Source: Xanthobacter agilis
GTDB taxonomy: Bacteria > Pseudomonadota > Alphaproteobacteria > Rhizobiales > Xanthobacteraceae
DNA length: 64,000 nt
Reading direction: 5' to 3'
Assembly (NCBI RefSeq): GCF_021730435.1
Contig: NZ_JABWGX010000003.1
Span: 62,001-126,000, forward strand
A model generated the notes under the pieces. It was not told the DNA's origin, did not search any database, and was given only the letters and a program-made list of their open reading frames with translations. This document shows positions 1-13,983 of this stretch, piece after piece. A program made the translations under genes and the position numbers. Each line of letters begins with the position of its first letter. Within the stretch, counting starts at the first letter, position 1.

Positions 1-232
1 GCTTATCGTTGCGCCAGTCGCGCAGGAACCAGTTCAGCTTGTCCAGGGTCGCGGAATCGTAGCGGCCATCCTTCTTGAAGGTGAAGGTGCCGGTCTCACC
101 GCGATGGCTGTGGTGCAGCGTCAAGGTTCGGGTGTCGCCATTGGCGACCGCGTTCTGGAGCGCCGTGGACCCCATGACCAGGAGCGTGACGCCGATGGCC
201 GATGCGCGCAGCACCCGCGCGCCGCGGCGCAT
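1..232 (-). CDS. DUF882 / YcbK-like peptidase M15-family protein (3' part cut by window edge)
   Basis: The reading frame runs off the left edge. The visible N-terminal 77 residues comprise a short basic segment, one hydrophobic stretch that could be a Tat/Sec-type signal or anchor, then the sequence typical of DUF882 proteins: VANGDTRTLTLHHSHRGET, followed by GRYDSATLDKLNWFLRDWR. DUF882/YcbK belongs to the peptidase M15 superfamily and is expected to act on peptidoglycan in the periplasm; the metal ligands would lie in the missing part. In E. coli ycbK lies next to ycbB (ldtD), and here an YcbB-like L,D-transpeptidase gene lies upstream on the same strand, which supports the call. I took the ATG at 232; the frame stays open further upstream, so a longer start is possible. 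Confidence 0.75.
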   Translation of the reverse strand, partial: MRRGARVLRASAIGVTLLVMGSTALQNAVANGDTRTLTLHHSHRGETGTFTFKKDGRYDSATLDKLNWFLRDWRNDK

Positions 233-730
233 GGGACGGGAGAAGACCGTGAAAACGGTCAAGGCGGAAGTCCTGGCCAATGTCGCGAACCCGGGGCTCT
301 GGTTTCGTTGGCGCCGCGGCGAACCGCGACGTGTAGCTAACGGAGTCTTGCCGGGTTCGGTTAAGGGCGAATTGACATCCACTCCCTCCGACGCATGGCA
401 CCCATGATGGTCACGCCGTCGTGACATCCCACACCACCGTGGCTACCGGCGGAGTATGGCGAAAACGTGCTGGAAGCTGGTGCGGGGCTGTGACGGAAAC
501 GCCATAGGCAAGGCGATCAGGCCGATGCGAGGCTCGTGGATCTGCGGCAAAAGCGCGCGAACCTGGTCGTGACGCAAAGGCCGTCGGCGCGCCGTGCGCT
601 CTTGCTATCCAATGTTTTCAGTCTGTTGTGGGATAGAGGCCGTGTCGTCAGAAGGTCTCGACGGGGCGGCTTGAGGTGTGCCGCAGGGCGCGGCGGCCGC
701 CGGGTATGGGGCGCCGGGCGGCCGTGCGAA
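233..730. other. intergenic region, no gene seen
   Basis: About 500 bases between the L,D-transpeptidase stop and the DUF882 start. The open frames here have no recognisable content and no good ribosome binding site. Around 680-720 there is a GC-rich stem-forming sequence (CGGCCGCC paired with GGCGGCCG) downstream of the L,D-transpeptidase stop. It has no T tract, so it is at best a factor-dependent terminator or a 3' stabilising stem. Confidence 0.4.
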
Positions 731-3055
731 TCACCTGCGGGCGGGGGTACCGCCGTCGGCCATGCGGCGCTTGGCGGCGCCGAGGCCGAGCCGCGATTTC
801 ACCTCGGCGTTGATGCCGTAGAGATCGTCGCGGGTCTCCAGCCGGCCGGCGGCGTTCACGAAAGTGGTGAAATAGACCACATGCACCGGAATGCGCTGCT
901 TCAGGGTGACGTAGCGTTCCTTGCCGCCGAACATCTTGCCGATCCGCTGGGCGGTCCAGTTCTCGCCCGGCAGGCCGATGTTGAACAGCGCCTCGCCGAA
1001 CTCCAGCGGGTCCTGAACGCGCATGCAGCCGTGGCTGAAGGCGCGCTGATCCCGCTCGAACAGCGCCTTGGACGGCGTGTCGTGGAGATAGACCGAGTGG
1101 TCGTTGGGGAACATGAACTTGATGCGGCCGAGGGCGTTCCGCTCTCCCGGCGACTGGCGGAAGGTGTAGCCGCCGGAGCCGTTGCGCACCACCTCGATGC
1201 CGCGCCGCTGCAGGGCGGAAGGGTCGGAGCGCAGCAGCGGCATCATCTCGTTGCGGGCGATGGACGGCGGGATGTTCCAGGCCGGGTTCACCACCGCATA
1301 GCGCATGTCCTGGCTGAGGAGCGGCGTGGGCGTCTCCTTCTTGCCCACCACGATGCGGGTCTCGTGGATCACCGCGTCGCCTTCGTGGATGCGGGCCAGG
1401 TATTCGGGGATGTTGACCCACACATAATAGGCGCCGAGGTCGCGCGGCAGCCAGCGCCAGCGCTCCATATTGGCGATGATGTCGGCCTTCGTCTCCGCGC
1501 TCGGCGCCGCCGAGACGCTCCGGTTGAGGGCGGTCACGGTGGCCGCGCCCAGCACGCCGGTGGGCTTCAGCCGCACGCTGTCCTGGAACGCCTTCACGGC
1601 GGTGACGAGGGCCGGATCATAGGTGAGGTCGCCGCGCGCGCCGGGCAGGCCGAGGCGTGCGCGCAGGGCCGGCACGCGAGCATCGCTGTCGCCGGGCTTC
1701 AACAGTTCGCCGGGTGGAATGGCGACCTGGGCCGGACCTTTCGGCTGGCTCAGGCTGGCGAGCTTTGCCTTGAGGGCCTTGTAGCCGGTGTGGGGCGGGT
1801 TGAAGGCCGCCAGCGTCCCGTTGACGTCCGCTACGGTCGAAAGGGTGGCGAGCACCGCCGCCGGATCGGGGATCTCGCGGGTGGGGGTCACCATCTCGGA
1901 GATGCGGTTGGGATCGAAGCGGCCTGACTGGGCGTGACGGGCATAGGTCAGCGCCGCGACCGCCAGGCGCAGTTCGGTCGCCGCGAGCGTCGCGGCATCG
2001 GCGCCGCGTGGCGGCTTGGTCACGCCATAGTCGGCCGGGTCGAGCCCGTCCTCTTCGGCGAGGGAGAGGCGGGCGAGCACCGCCGTGCCACGGGCGTTCA
2101 CGCCCCGCTCATCGACGAAGGCGGGCAGGCCCTGGCGGGCGCCGTAGAAGGCCACCAGGGCTTCCGTTTCCTTCTTGGTCGCGCCGAGGCCGGTGGGCTG
2201 CGCGAGCTGCACGGCGATGGCCTCGGCCACCGGCGCCAGCGGCCCCGCGATCCCGGCCACCGCCGGTGCCGGGGCGCCGATCGCTGCTTGAGCCGGGGTC
2301 GCCTGCGCTGGGGCCGGCGGTGGCGGATTGCTCTGGGCCGCCGTCTGGCCCGCCGGAGGCTGGGCCGGCGCAACCGGCATCGCGGCGGCATGAGCCGGCG
2401 CGAGCGCGGGCGGCGCCACCGGAGCGGTCGCGCTCTGGGGCGTGGCCACCGGCGGGCCGTTGGGCGCGAGGTCGGGCGCGGTCTGGTTGGCGGCGCCCTG
2501 GCTGCTCGACGCCGCGGCGCGGGGTGGGGCAGGTGCTTCGGCGTGGTCGGGCGCGAGGGGCGCCGCCGGCATGGCGTCGGCGCGCGGCGCGGCCGGGGCG
2601 ATGGGGAGGGCTTGCGGCGCCGGCCGGGTGGCCACGGCCTGAGCCGGGGACTCGCCGTTGCCGGCGGCATCGATACCGCTCGCGCTCGGATACGCCGTCG
2701 CTGGCCGGGGTGCTCCCGTGGCCGTCACGGGGACGGCACTCACGGGCGGGGCATTCACGGGCAGAGCATTCACCGGGGCGGCTTCGGCCTGCCGGGGCGG
2801 GTCGGCGGTGCCCATGCCGGCATTGTTGGTGGTGGGCGCGGTCGGGCGCGGGCCGTTGAGCAGCGCGCGCGCCGAGGCGGCCGCTGGCGACGGGCTCAAG
2901 GGCGCGTCGCCCGGTCCGGCCTCGGCCGCCGGAAGCCAGGACAAGGCGAGGGCAAGGCTGATGACGCTGGCGCCTACGCGGCGGGCGAGCCTGCCGTCGT
3001 GGTGGCGGGTGGGCGCGATGGCGTGCCCGGTGTGCCGTGTGGTTGTGACCCCCAT
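731..3055 (-). CDS. YcbB/LdtD-type murein L,D-transpeptidase
   Basis: This 774-residue protein probably forms or edits 3-3 peptidoglycan cross-links in the periplasm. It has an N-terminal signal sequence (hydrophobic core SVISLALALSWLPAAEA), then about 230 residues of Ala/Pro-rich low-complexity linker, a region typical of the YcbB N-terminal domain, a peptidoglycan-binding domain (LLKPGDSDARVPALRARLG onward) and a YkuD catalytic domain. The YkuD active-site motif is intact: HDTPSK, then FSHGCMRV with the nucleophilic Cys near residue 677. The start at 3055 was chosen because GAGGAG lies six bases before it; a start nine codons upstream is open but has no such site. The Ala/Pro linker is longer than in E. 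coli LdtD and probably spans the periplasm. Homology to YcbB is clear; the symbol is left open because paralogues are common. Confidence 0.9.
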   Translation of the reverse strand: MGVTTTRHTGHAIAPTRHHDGRLARRVGASVISLALALSWLPAAEAGPGDAPLSPSPAAASARALLNGPRPTAPTTNNAGMGTADPPRQAEAAPVNALPVNAPPVSAVPVTATGAPRPATAYPSASGIDAAGNGESPAQAVATRPAPQALPIAPAAPRADAMPAAPLAPDHAEAPAPPRAAASSSQGAANQTAPDLAPNGPPVATPQSATAPVAPPALAPAHAAAMPVAPAQPPAGQTAAQSNPPPPAPAQATPAQAAIGAPAPAVAGIAGPLAPVAEAIAVQLAQPTGLGATKKETEALVAFYGARQGLPAFVDERGVNARGTAVLARLSLAEEDGLDPADYGVTKPPRGADAATLAATELRLAVAALTYARHAQSGRFDPNRISEMVTPTREIPDPAAVLATLSTVADVNGTLAAFNPPHTGYKALKAKLASLSQPKGPAQVAIPPGELLKPGDSDARVPALRARLGLPGARGDLTYDPALVTAVKAFQDSVRLKPTGVLGAATVTALNRSVSAAPSAETKADIIANMERWRWLPRDLGAYYVWVNIPEYLARIHEGDAVIHETRIVVGKKETPTPLLSQDMRYAVVNPAWNIPPSIARNEMMPLLRSDPSALQRRGIEVVRNGSGGYTFRQSPGERNALGRIKFMFPNDHSVYLHDTPSKALFERDQRAFSHGCMRVQDPLEFGEALFNIGLPGENWTAQRIGKMFGGKERYVTLKQRIPVHVVYFTTFVNAAGRLETRDDLYGINAEVKSRLGLGAAKRRMADGGTPARR

Positions 3056-3152
3056 GGTCTTCTCCTCGCCGCTGTCCCGCATGTTCTGGTGCCGTGGCCG
3101 ATGCCCCCGATCAACTCACAAGCGTGAGGCGCGCGGGGTTTTCGCGCGCTTG

Positions 3153-3938
3153 TCACTCAGCGGCAACAATATGGGCTGCTATCGGTTCCAGATGGTGCGG
3201 TGGCACCGCTCCGAGGTGGGCGAATGCCCCCTCCTGGGCGGTAAGGCCGAGCCGCGAAAGCTTGCGATAAAGGGTGGAGCGGCCGATGCCGAGCCGACGC
3301 GCCACCTCCGTGAGTCGTCCGCCGTAGAGGGCGCAGGCAAAGCGGATCGCCTTTTCCTCGATGTCCTCGAGCGGCCGCACATGGCCTGTCTGATCGAGGA
3401 AGGGCGCGGGCTGCGGGGCAGGCGAGGGGGCCTGCCCGACCGCATGGAGCGTCACGACGTTCTCGTGTGGAGCGCGGGCGTCGCGGAGCGTCACAACGCG
3501 CTCGCGCGGCGTTTGCGCATCGCGCGGGGGCTGGGCCTCGCGCGCCACCGCCGTCGGCTGCGGGCCGCCAATGGCGCCCAGCGCGATGGCATTGGCGAGG
3601 GCCACCCGCAGGCGCAGCGCTCCAGCGGGCTTCACCACGAAATCCCGTGCCCCGGCGCGGATGGCGGAGGCGGCCAGGTCGAGGCCCGCGGCGGTCACCG
3701 CCGCCACCACCGGCGTGGCGATGCCGCGCGCCTTCATGGCGCCCAACAGGCCCATGCCGTCCAGTTCCGGCAGCACCAGATCGAGCAGCACCACGTCGAA
3801 CGCCATGCGTTCCATGAGGGCCAGCGCCGCGTCGCCGTCGCGGGCGAGGGTGGCGTCATAGCCCATCTGGAGCAGGGCCGATTCGAGGCGGCGCGCTTCG
3901 AGAGGGTCATCTTCGACCAGCAGCAGCAAGGGTTTCAT
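3153..3938 (-). CDS. response regulator with Fis-type HTH and no AAA+ domain
   Basis: This 261-residue two-component regulator has a receiver domain at about residues 1-120, with the acidic pair E9/D10/D11, phospho-acceptor D53 (in LLDLVLPELDG), a Thr in VTAAG and Lys in VVKPAG. A low-complexity linker with repeated VVTL..A segments follows, then a C-terminal Fis-type helix-turn-helix (EEKAIRFACALYGG, then EVARRLGIGRSTLYRKL). This is the NtrC layout without the central sigma-54 AAA+ ATPase, so it should act as an ordinary DNA-binding regulator. No partner kinase is adjacent. The start at 3938 gives MKPLLLLVEDD, the usual receiver N-terminus; the upstream extension in frame is not receiver-like. 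Confidence 0.85.
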   Translation of the reverse strand: MKPLLLLVEDDPLEARRLESALLQMGYDATLARDGDAALALMERMAFDVVLLDLVLPELDGMGLLGAMKARGIATPVVAAVTAAGLDLAASAIRAGARDFVVKPAGALRLRVALANAIALGAIGGPQPTAVAREAQPPRDAQTPRERVVTLRDARAPHENVVTLHAVGQAPSPAPQPAPFLDQTGHVRPLEDIEEKAIRFACALYGGRLTEVARRLGIGRSTLYRKLSRLGLTAQEGAFAHLGAVPPHHLEPIAAHIVAAE

Positions 3939-4160
3939 GGGAATCCGGCGGGGTGCGAAACAGGTCCAGCTTGGCGGGTGTTGGTTAAGCAAGTCTGAGT
4001 GTCACGCATTCGTGTGCCGCCGCGGCGGGGCAGCCAGCGGGGCGGGCCGTGTGGCGGGGGCGGCGCGTGGCGGGTTGCGGCGCGGCGCCATTGAGGTGAT
4101 CGTGGCCCCCGAGCTATTGAGGGTGCCGCAGGCGCCCGTCCTGATCTTGCCGGAGGTTCC

Positions 4161-6062
4161 ATGTCGCTTCATCGTCGCCCCGCCGAGCTGTCCGTCCATG
4201 CGCCCGAGAGGGCGGACGGGGGCATGGTCGCCCAACGGGGCCAGGTCCATGCGGCCGCCGCCGGGGGCGCCGTGGCCGCCGCGGAAACGCTGCCCGAGTG
4301 GAACCTGTCCGATCTTTACCCGGCCATGGACGCGCCGGAGCTGGAAGCCGACCTCATCAAGGCGGATATCGAGTGCAAGGCGTTCGCGGAGGCCTACAAG
4401 GGCAAGCTCGCCGCCATGCTCGCCGGCACCGAGGCCGGGGCCGCCCTGGCCGCGGCGGTGACGCGCTATGAGGAGATCGACGACCTCATCGGCCGAATCG
4501 CCTCCTATGGCAGCCTGATCTATGCGGGCGACACGTCCGATCCGGCCCGCGCCAAGTTTTATGGCGACATCCAGGAGCGCCTGACCGACGCCTCCACCCA
4601 TCTTCTGTTCTTCGCCCTGGAGCTGAACCGGCTCGACGACGCGGCGCTGGAAGCGGCGATGGCGGACCCGGCGCTCGCCCATTACCGGCCCTGGGTCGAG
4701 GACCTGCGCAAGGACAAGCCCTACCAGCTCGACGACAAGATCGAGCAGCTCTTCCACGAGAAGTCGAGCCCGTCCCGCTCCGCCTGGGGCCGGCTGTTCG
4801 ACGAGACCATGGCCTCCCTGCGTTTCAGCGTGAACGGGCAGGAACTCGCCATCGAGCCGACCTTGAACCTCATGCAGGACACCAAGGAAGAGGTCCGCCG
4901 CGCCGCCGGTCTCGCGCTGGGCGATACCTTTTCCAAGAATCTGCGGTTGTTCTCCCTCATCACCAACACCCTGGCCAAGGACAAGGAGATCTCCGACCGC
5001 TGGCGCGGCTTTCCGGATGTCGCCTCCGCCCGCCACCTGTCCAACCGGGTGGAGAAGGAGGTGGTGGATGCCATGGTGGAGGCCATCCGCGGCGCCTATC
5101 CGCGCCTCTCGCACCGCTATTACGCGCTGAAGGCCCGCTGGTTCGGCAAGGACAAGCTGGAATTCTGGGATCGCAACGCGCCCCTGCCCAAGGTGGAGAC
5201 CGCCGACATCGGCTGGCGCGAGGCCAGGGACACCGTGCTGTCCGCCTATGGCGCCTTCTCGCCGAAGATGGCGGACATCGCCGGCGTATTTTTTGACAAG
5301 GGGTGGATCGACGCGCCGGTGCGTCCCGGCAAGTCGCCCGGCGCCTTCGCCCATCCCACCGTGCCGTCGGCCCATCCCTATGTGCTGCTCAACTACCAGG
5401 GCAAGCCGCGGGACGTCATGACGCTCGCCCATGAACTCGGACACGGCGTGCACCAGGTGCTTGCCGCCCGCCAGGGGGCGCTGATGGCGCCGACCCCGCT
5501 GACGCTGGCCGAAACCGCCTCGGTGTTCGGCGAGATGCTGACCTTCCGCCGGCTCCTCGACCAGGCGCAGACGCCGCGCGCCCGCAAGATCATGCTCGCC
5601 CAGAAGGTGGAGGACATGATCAACACGGTGGTCCGCCAGACCGCCTTCTACACCTTCGAACGCCACGTCCACACCGAGCGCCGCAACGGCGAGCTGACCG
5701 CCGAGGCCATCGGCGAGATCTGGATGAAGGTGCAGGGGGAGAGCCTCGGCCCGGCCATCAATCTCGGGGCGGGCTATGAGACCTTCTGGACCTACATTCC
5801 CCACTTCATCCACTCGCCTTTCTATGTCTACGCCTATGCGTTCGGCGACTGCCTCGTGAACTCGCTGTACGCGGTCTATGAGAAGGCGGCGGACGGATTT
5901 GCGGAGCGCTATCTGGCGATGCTGGCGGCGGGCGGCACCAAGCACCATTCGGAGTTGCTCGCTCCGTTCGGCCTCGATGCCCGCGACCCGGCCTTCTGGC
6001 AGACCGGCCTGTCGCTGATCGACGGCATGATCTCCGAGTTGGAAAGCCTGGAGACGGCCTGA
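4161..6062 (+). CDS. pepF: M3-family oligoendopeptidase F
   Basis: This 633-residue cytosolic zinc metallopeptidase is expected to degrade oligopeptides. The N-terminal M3 domain begins near PEWNLSDLYPAMDAPE (about residue 45), and the catalytic domain carries the zinc site HELGH (residues 424-428) plus the downstream ETASVFGEM glutamate ligand. YAYAFGDCLVNSLY near the C-terminus is also typical of PepF. Length matches the family. The start at 4161 follows GGAGG at 4151-4155; the first 40 residues look non-conserved, so a start a little downstream cannot be excluded. The gene stands alone between a regulator on the opposite strand and the M23 gene. Confidence 0.93.
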   Translation: MSLHRRPAELSVHAPERADGGMVAQRGQVHAAAAGGAVAAAETLPEWNLSDLYPAMDAPELEADLIKADIECKAFAEAYKGKLAAMLAGTEAGAALAAAVTRYEEIDDLIGRIASYGSLIYAGDTSDPARAKFYGDIQERLTDASTHLLFFALELNRLDDAALEAAMADPALAHYRPWVEDLRKDKPYQLDDKIEQLFHEKSSPSRSAWGRLFDETMASLRFSVNGQELAIEPTLNLMQDTKEEVRRAAGLALGDTFSKNLRLFSLITNTLAKDKEISDRWRGFPDVASARHLSNRVEKEVVDAMVEAIRGAYPRLSHRYYALKARWFGKDKLEFWDRNAPLPKVETADIGWREARDTVLSAYGAFSPKMADIAGVFFDKGWIDAPVRPGKSPGAFAHPTVPSAHPYVLLNYQGKPRDVMTLAHELGHGVHQVLAARQGALMAPTPLTLAETASVFGEMLTFRRLLDQAQTPRARKIMLAQKVEDMINTVVRQTAFYTFERHVHTERRNGELTAEAIGEIWMKVQGESLGPAINLGAGYETFWTYIPHFIHSPFYVYAYAFGDCLVNSLYAVYEKAADGFAERYLAMLAAGGTKHHSELLAPFGLDARDPAFWQTGLSLIDGMISELESLETA

Positions 6063-6258
6063 GCGCACCGGTCCGCGCCCCGTCCTGAGGCGGGGCGCGG
6101 GTGGTGTTATACGGGGTGCTGCGGCACGTGTGGGTGATGCCCCCGCGCCGGGGCGTGCGTCCGCGCCACCGGGCGGCGTGCGCGCGGGTCCGGCGGAATT
6201 GCCGCGCGGCGTGACGGCCTTTACGTCTCATCAACCCTGCCGCCTTAAGCATTGGTTC

Positions 6259-7683
6259 ATGATGCGGAGATCCGGGCTGCTGCTGTGTGCCTGCGCCATC
6301 GGCCTCGCCGGGCCGGTGACGACGGCCCGTGGCCAGGACGCCCCCGGTGTGCCCCCGGCCCCGGCGCCGTTCGCGCCGGCCCCCGGGGCGCAGGGGGCCG
6401 CGCGGCCGCCCTTGCGGGTGCCGCTGCCGCCGGCGTCTCCGGTGCGCCGCGGCCTCGATACCGATGCGCTCAAGGCCGATGTCAGGGGCAGCGCCGAATT
6501 TCAGAAGCGCATCGCCGCCGAGCTGGATGCCGCCAAGGGCGACCGTGCCAAGCTCAACACCCTGCTGCTGGAGACCGCCGACCGGTCGCGGGCGGTGGAG
6601 CTGCAACTGATCGACGTGGAGGGGCGTATCGGCGCCCTCGATCTATCCGCCGCGCAGCTCTCGGCGTCCCTCGCCAAGCGGCGCGACGTGCTCGCGGAGG
6701 TGCTGGCGGCGCTGCTGCGCATGGGGCGCAATCCGCCGCCGGCGCTGCTGATGCGGCCCGATGATGCGCTCGACGCGGTGCGCTCGGCGATCCTGCTGGG
6801 GGCGCTTCTGCCCGAGCTGCGGGTGGAAGCGGAGACCCTGGCCGCCGACCTCTCCGACCTGGTGCGGGTGCGCGGCGAGCTTACGGCGGCGCGGGAGAGC
6901 CTTGGCCAGTTGCGGACCGCGCTGGACCAGGACAAGAAGCGCCTTGCCGCCCTTGTCGGCGAGCGCCAGCGCCGGCAGGCGGAGGCCCATCCCCTGCCGC
7001 AGGGTGAGAAGGCCCAGGTCGATTCGGTGGCGAAGACCTCTACCGATGTGCACGATCTCGTGACCCGGATGGAGAGCGAGGCGCCGCCCGCCGCCCGCGC
7101 AGCCGACGCGGCCCGCGCGGCGCCGAGCCCCTCGGCGGCGGCGAAGTCCGACCTTGCGGCCCTGCAGAACCCGGCGCGGATCGCCCCGGCGGTCCCCTTC
7201 ATTGAGGCCAAAGGCCTGCTGCCGCTACCGGTTGCGGGCGTGCGGGTGCGCGACTTCGGCGCTCCGGACGATGTGGGCGCGGCGGCCAAGGGGCTCAGCA
7301 TCGCCACCCGCGCCGGTGCCCAGGTAACGGCGCCAGCCGATGGTTGGGTGGTTTATGCCGGACCGTTCCGCAGCTATGGCCAACTCTTGATTATCAACGC
7401 CGGCGACGGATACCATATCTTGATGGCGGGCATGGAAAAGATCACCGTGGACCTCGGCCAGTTCGTGCTTGCCGGGGAGCCGGTGGGGATTATGGGTGGC
7501 CTCGCGCGGATGAGCCCTGCGGCGGCTGGCGCCGCGCCTGTCGGCGGCGCCCCAATTGGCGGCCTGCCCCTTGGCACAGCCTCGGGACAGCCCCAATTGT
7601 ATGTTGAATTTCGTAAGGACGGGAACTCCATCGATCCCGCCCCCTGGTGGGCGGCAACGGACAGTCGGAAGGTGCGCGGATAA
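6259..7683 (+). CDS. EnvC-like murein hydrolase activator (M23 domain, coiled coil)
   Basis: This 474-residue exported protein has a signal peptide (MMRRSGLLLCACAIGLAGPV...ARG), a Pro/Ala-rich segment, a long Glu/Lys/Arg-rich coiled coil (about residues 70-280) and a C-terminal M23 (LytM) domain including ATRAGAQVTAPADGWVVYAGPFRSYG and GDGYHILMAG. EnvC-type proteins activate cell-wall amidases at division sites. I cannot see the full H-x(n)-D plus HxH zinc set of an active M23 enzyme, since the usual HGN/HVH positions read YGQ and HIL; a non-catalytic activator role is therefore likely. The stop overlaps the ctpA start (TAATG), so the two are probably translationally coupled. An upstream in-frame start exists, but the signal peptide favours 6259. 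Confidence 0.87.
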   Translation: MMRRSGLLLCACAIGLAGPVTTARGQDAPGVPPAPAPFAPAPGAQGAARPPLRVPLPPASPVRRGLDTDALKADVRGSAEFQKRIAAELDAAKGDRAKLNTLLLETADRSRAVELQLIDVEGRIGALDLSAAQLSASLAKRRDVLAEVLAALLRMGRNPPPALLMRPDDALDAVRSAILLGALLPELRVEAETLAADLSDLVRVRGELTAARESLGQLRTALDQDKKRLAALVGERQRRQAEAHPLPQGEKAQVDSVAKTSTDVHDLVTRMESEAPPAARAADAARAAPSPSAAAKSDLAALQNPARIAPAVPFIEAKGLLPLPVAGVRVRDFGAPDDVGAAAKGLSIATRAGAQVTAPADGWVVYAGPFRSYGQLLIINAGDGYHILMAGMEKITVDLGQFVLAGEPVGIMGGLARMSPAAAGAAPVGGAPIGGLPLGTASGQPQLYVEFRKDGNSIDPAPWWAATDSRKVRG

Positions 7684-9026
7684 TGCGTCGGACATCCCTA
7701 TTTCTCTTCGGCGTTGCGGCCGGCGCTCTGGTGGCGGTCGCCGCCGTGCAACCGCGCGCCCTTCTCGGCACCGCGGCGGAAGCGGCGTCTTCGGACACCT
7801 ACCGTCAGCTCAACCTGTTCGGTGACGTGTTCGAGCGGGTGCGCTCGGACTATGTGGAGAAGCCGGAGGATTCGAAGCTGATCGAATCCGCCATCAACGG
7901 CATGCTGCAGTCGCTTGATCCCCATTCCTCCTACATGGACGCGAAGAATCACCGCGACATGCAGGTGCAGACCAAGGGTGAGTTCGGCGGCCTCGGCATC
8001 GAGGTGACCATGGAAGACGGCCTGGTGAAGGTGGTCGCGCCCATGGAGGATACGCCCGCCGCCAAGGCCGGCGTGCTGGCCGGCGACCTCATCACCAAGC
8101 TCAACGGCGAGGCGGTGCAGGGCCTGAGCCTGAACGAGGCGGTGGACAAGATGCGCGGTGCCGTGGGCACGCCCATCACCCTCACCATCGTCCGCAAGGG
8201 CGCCGACAAGCCGCTGGACCTCAAGGTCACGCGCGACACCATCAAGATCAAGGTGGTGCGCTCGCGGGTGGAGTCGGGCGACATCGCCTATATCCGCGTC
8301 AATTCCTTCAACGAGCAGACCTTCGACGGCCTGAAGAAGGCCATCGACGACCTGACCGCCGAGATCGGCCCGGACAAGCTCAAGGGCTACATCATCGATC
8401 TGCGCAACAATCCCGGCGGCCTGCTGGATCAGGCCATCGCGGTGTCCGACGCCTTCCTGGATCGCGGCGAGATCGTCTCGACCCGCGGTCGCAATCCCGA
8501 GGAGACGCAGCGCTTCAACGCGCGCGGCGGCGACCTCACCAAGGGCAAGCCGGTGATCGTGCTGGTGAACGGCGGCTCGGCCTCCGCCTCGGAGATCGTG
8601 GCGGGCGCGCTTCAGGACCAGAAGCGGGCCACCGTGCTCGGCTCGCGCACCTTCGGCAAGGGCTCGGTTCAGACCATCATCCCGCTCGGCCAGAATGGGG
8701 CGCTGCGGCTGACCACGGCGCGCTACTACACCCCCGCCGGCCGTTCCATCCAGGCCAAGGGCATCGAGCCGGACATCGTTCTGGCGCAGGACATGCCCGA
8801 CGAGGTGAAGGCCAAGTTCGGGGCTACCGGCGACACCACGCGCGGCGAGGCGTCCCTCAAGGGCCATTTGAAGAACGGTGACGACGAGCAGGCGGGTTCG
8901 CCCTCCTATGTGCCGCCGGACCCGAAGGACGACACTCAGCTCAAGCTGGCCGTCGAGCTGATGCAGGGCACCGTGAAGAACGCGGCCTTCCCCGCGACTC
9001 CCAGCAAGACCACCCAGGCCAACTGA
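7683..9026 (+). CDS. ctpA: S41-family C-terminal processing peptidase (CtpA type)
   Basis: This 447-residue periplasmic serine protease has an N-terminal membrane anchor or signal peptide (about residues 5-23), a PDZ domain near 95-180 (GEFGGLGIEVTMEDG...AGVLAGD) and an S41 catalytic domain. The active-site segments are present: NGGSASASEIVAGALQ with the nucleophilic serine (about 297-310) and FGKGSVQ with the catalytic Lys326. It probably trims or degrades envelope proteins, and the M23 protein encoded immediately upstream may be a partner or substrate (inference from the one-base TAATG overlap). A strong intrinsic terminator follows at 9069. Confidence 0.93.
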   Translation: MRRTSLFLFGVAAGALVAVAAVQPRALLGTAAEAASSDTYRQLNLFGDVFERVRSDYVEKPEDSKLIESAINGMLQSLDPHSSYMDAKNHRDMQVQTKGEFGGLGIEVTMEDGLVKVVAPMEDTPAAKAGVLAGDLITKLNGEAVQGLSLNEAVDKMRGAVGTPITLTIVRKGADKPLDLKVTRDTIKIKVVRSRVESGDIAYIRVNSFNEQTFDGLKKAIDDLTAEIGPDKLKGYIIDLRNNPGGLLDQAIAVSDAFLDRGEIVSTRGRNPEETQRFNARGGDLTKGKPVIVLVNGGSASASEIVAGALQDQKRATVLGSRTFGKGSVQTIIPLGQNGALRLTTARYYTPAGRSIQAKGIEPDIVLAQDMPDEVKAKFGATGDTTRGEASLKGHLKNGDDEQAGSPSYVPPDPKDDTQLKLAVELMQGTVKNAAFPATPSKTTQAN

Positions 9027-9068
9027 CCCCCGGAACCCCATCGGGGTGCCGAAAATGAGCGCACACGG

Positions 9069-9105
9069 ACGCCTCTGCTCAATCTTTGAGCGGGGGCGTT
9101 TTCGT
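9069..9105 (+). terminator. intrinsic terminator after ctpA
   Basis: A 12-pair stem with two G:U pairs (ACGCCTCTGCTC at 9069-9080 with GAGCGGGGGCGT at 9088-9099) closes a seven-base loop and is followed by TTTCGT. It separates the M23-ctpA transcript from the atp operon. Confidence 0.75.
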
Positions 9106-9402
9106 AAATGGGGACGGCGCTGCATTCGAGCAACGGTTGCGCTTTGCCGGCGCCGCCGGGCGCGCGCGCCGCGCGGGGGCCGGGTTGGCATTTTCGTTTA
9201 TTTATGCGGCTTCGGGCTCTGTCTCGGCGCCGGGATTTGCTCCCCATGGCGCGACTGCGGGGGCGTCCGGCTGCATCCCTGGGTGCGTCCGCGATGGCAA
9301 CGTGATGCTCCCGGTGCGGCAATGCGGCCTAGGCGCCATCCTTCGGTCATGTTGCCGCCTTGATCCGCCTGTGTTAGGCAACCCGGGATTTCCAAGGTGG
9401 GG

Positions 9403-9432
9403 TTTCGCCCGCTGGCGAGATCACCCTATAAT
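9403..9432 (+). promoter_or_regulatory. candidate atp operon promoter
   Basis: A perfect TATAAT at 9427-9432 lies 80 bases before the atpH start in an otherwise GC-rich gap. The best upstream -35 (TTTCGC at 9403-9408, spacer 18) is poor, so the -10 is the main evidence. Confidence 0.35.
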
Positions 9433-9512
9433 ATTCCCAACAGATCAAGGGTTTGGGTCATAGCCGGGGCAAACCTGCCCGGGGGGCGGCTGCAAATCCG
9501 AGAGAGGTGCGG

Positions 9513-11596
<2,084 letters not shown>

Positions 11597-11636
11597 GCGG
11601 CTCCTGATAGTTCCTCGAACCTGACGGACGGGCGCG

Positions 11637-13983
<2,347 letters not shown>

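Larger units (their letters stand above)
9027..9512. other. intergenic region between ctpA and the atp operon
   Basis: This 486-base gap contains the ctpA terminator (9069-9105) and the likely atp promoter (-10 at 9427). The 300 bases between them have open frames on both strands, but none has a family signature or a convincing ribosome binding site. I see no tRNA or riboswitch-like structure. Confidence 0.5.

Noticed and set aside
536-1927. Long plus-strand frame of 463 codons
   Set aside because: It lies antisense to the L,D-transpeptidase gene and has the Arg/Gly/Ala-rich composition of a high-GC shadow frame.
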